Shown: positions 4,252 to 5,251 of the stretch, one piece after another
How positions within the stretch are numbered: the first letter of the stretch is position 1
Layout of the letters: each line of letters begins with the position of its first letter
Assembly: GCA_030018745.1 (NCBI GenBank)
Contig: JASEHB010000205.1
Location: forward strand, 1 to 5,251
Source: Desulfatibacillaceae bacterium
GTDB taxonomy: Bacteria > Desulfobacterota > Desulfobacteria > Desulfobacterales > Desulfatibacillaceae
DNA: 5,251 nucleotides
Direction of reading: 5' to 3'
Notes under the pieces: generated by a model
Seen by the model: only the letters and a program-made list of their open reading frames with translations
The model's database searches: none
What the model was told of the DNA's origin: nothing
Made by a program: the position numbers and the translations under genes

Positions 4252-5251
4252 TTATTCTTCGAGGCCCTTTATATTTTCCTTCAAAATCGCCCTTGTCTGG
4301 ACAATCTCCTCCTGTGTCACGGTCTGGCGCAGGTCTTCAAGTTCCTTCATTATTTTTGCAAACCTTACGCCCTCTGCCGCACTCACCCAGGCAAGCTGCA
4401 AGCGCTCCTTGCGGATACCCATTTTCTCCATCTTTTTGTGCATCCGCTCCACGCGCTTTTCTGTCCAGTGGTTGGCGTCAATGTAATGGCAGTCTCCAAT
4501 GTGGCAGCCGCTGACAAGCACAACGGGAGCGCCCTTGGCAAATCCCTGCCATACAAACTTTTCATCCACCCGTCCAGAGCACATGGTGCGGATTAGACGC
4601 ACGGTGGGCGGATAGGAAAGCCGGGATACACCGGCAAAGTCCGCCCCAGCATAGGAGCACCAGTTGCAGGCAAAGGCCAAAATCTTGCTTTGGGGGGCTT
4701 CTTCAAGCAGGGCATCCACCTGGTCGGTTATCTGCCTGTCCGTGTAGTGGTTCATCACAATTGCGCCAAAGCGGCATTCCGGCGCGCAGGTTCCGCACCC
4801 GGCGCAGGAGGCGGTGTTGACCACAGCAGGCGTTTTCTTTTTTGTGTCAACGGTTATGGCGTTGTAGGGGCAGACCCTGGCGCACAGGCCACAGGATGTG
4901 CAGTGGTGGGCGAGTATCTCGCTTGTGATTGGCTCTGTTGATATCTGTCCCGAACCCAAAAGGCGCAGGGCGCGCACAGCAGCGGCGGATGCCTGGGTCA
5001 CGGATTCTTTGATGTCCTTGGGGCCTTCGGAGCAGCCGGCATAAAAGACGCCGCGGGTGGCCGCATCCACGGGCATAAGCTTGGGATGCGCCTCAAGAAA
5101 AAAACCTTCAGGCGAAAGCTGAAGGGTTAACATCTCCTGGATTTTCTTGGCATCCGGCGAAGGCTCCAACCCCACAGAAAGGATGAGCATATCAAGCTCG
5201 TGGGTTTCCAGCCTGCCGGTGGCCGTGTTTTCAACGGAAACCTTGAGCGAC
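4252..5251 (-). CDS. hdrA: HdrA-MvhD fusion, C-terminal part (5' end outside window)
   Basis: HdrA is the FAD-bearing iron-sulfur subunit of heterodisulfide reductases, the site of flavin-based electron bifurcation in the cytoplasm; MvhD is a [2Fe-2S] protein linking a hydrogenase to HdrA. The visible 332 residues (first full codon at 5250; the true start lies beyond the edge) show three parts. The first is the end of the FAD-binding region (LSVGLEP, then HPKLMPVDAATRGVFYAGC and EGPKDIKESVTQASAAA, 55-91). The second is two [4Fe-4S] motifs (C117/C120/C123/C127 and C149/C152/C155/C159). The third is an MvhD domain with all five cysteines (C195, C198, C224, C249, C254; FACNWCSYAGAD, MCSGRVD, GCHIGDCHY). 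It ends about 20 residues after the MvhD region and converges on mltA, so it is the last gene of its transcript. QmoB of sulfate reducers shares this domain order, but qmoC normally follows it and is absent here. Confidence 0.93.
   Translation of the reverse strand, partial: SLKVSVENTATGRLETHELDMLILSVGLEPSPDAKKIQEMLTLQLSPEGFFLEAHPKLMPVDAATRGVFYAGCSEGPKDIKESVTQASAAAVRALRLLGSGQISTEPITSEILAHHCTSCGLCARVCPYNAITVDTKKKTPAVVNTASCAGCGTCAPECRFGAIVMNHYTDRQITDQVDALLEEAPQSKILAFACNWCSYAGADFAGVSRLSYPPTVRLIRTMCSGRVDEKFVWQGFAKGAPVVLVSGCHIGDCHYIDANHWTEKRVERMHKKMEKMGIRKERLQLAWVSAAEGVRFAKIMKELEDLRQTVTQEEIVQTRAILKENIKGLEE

Overview
The window looks like chromosomal DNA from an anaerobic Gram-negative bacterium, most likely a sulfate-reducing or related Desulfobacterota (Desulfobacterales-like). 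The main reason is a heterodisulfide reductase A protein fused to an MvhD-type iron-sulfur domain, beside a Tat translocase operon and a murein transglycosylase that acts in a periplasm. The lineage is an inference from gene content, not from a marker gene.

Layout. Positions 1-200 are non-coding and hold a symmetric hairpin repeat (50-86) and three tandem 9-nt CACGAAA units (128-154). A minus-strand gene for an HD-domain phosphohydrolase occupies 201-971. A 357-bp divergent spacer (972-1328) carries two candidate sigma70-type promoters pointing right. A plus-strand cluster follows: tatB (1329-1802), tatC (1802-2575, stop and start overlapping by one base) and mltA (2658-3932). A 319-bp spacer (3933-4251) holds a possible weak terminator for mltA, competing AAACCCC/GGGGTTT repeats, and a GC-rich hairpin-dense block that may be an interspersed repeat. 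The minus-strand hdrA-mvhD gene (stop at 4252) converges on mltA and runs off the right edge, so only its C-terminal 332 residues are seen.

How the genes fit together. TatB and TatC form the receptor of the twin-arginine pathway, which exports folded, often cofactor-bearing proteins such as periplasmic hydrogenases and formate dehydrogenases. MltA, probably co-transcribed, cleaves the peptidoglycan of the same compartment. HdrA-MvhD is cytoplasmic and handles electrons in flavin-based bifurcation. It is transcribed separately and linked to the Tat genes only through the general anaerobic redox lifestyle. The HD protein stands alone and its substrate cannot be predicted.

All the protein families are known and I see no convincing new multi-gene system. 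The less explained parts are non-coding: the hairpin repeats, the dyads placed inside the tat promoter spacers, and the alternative-pairing arms downstream of mltA.
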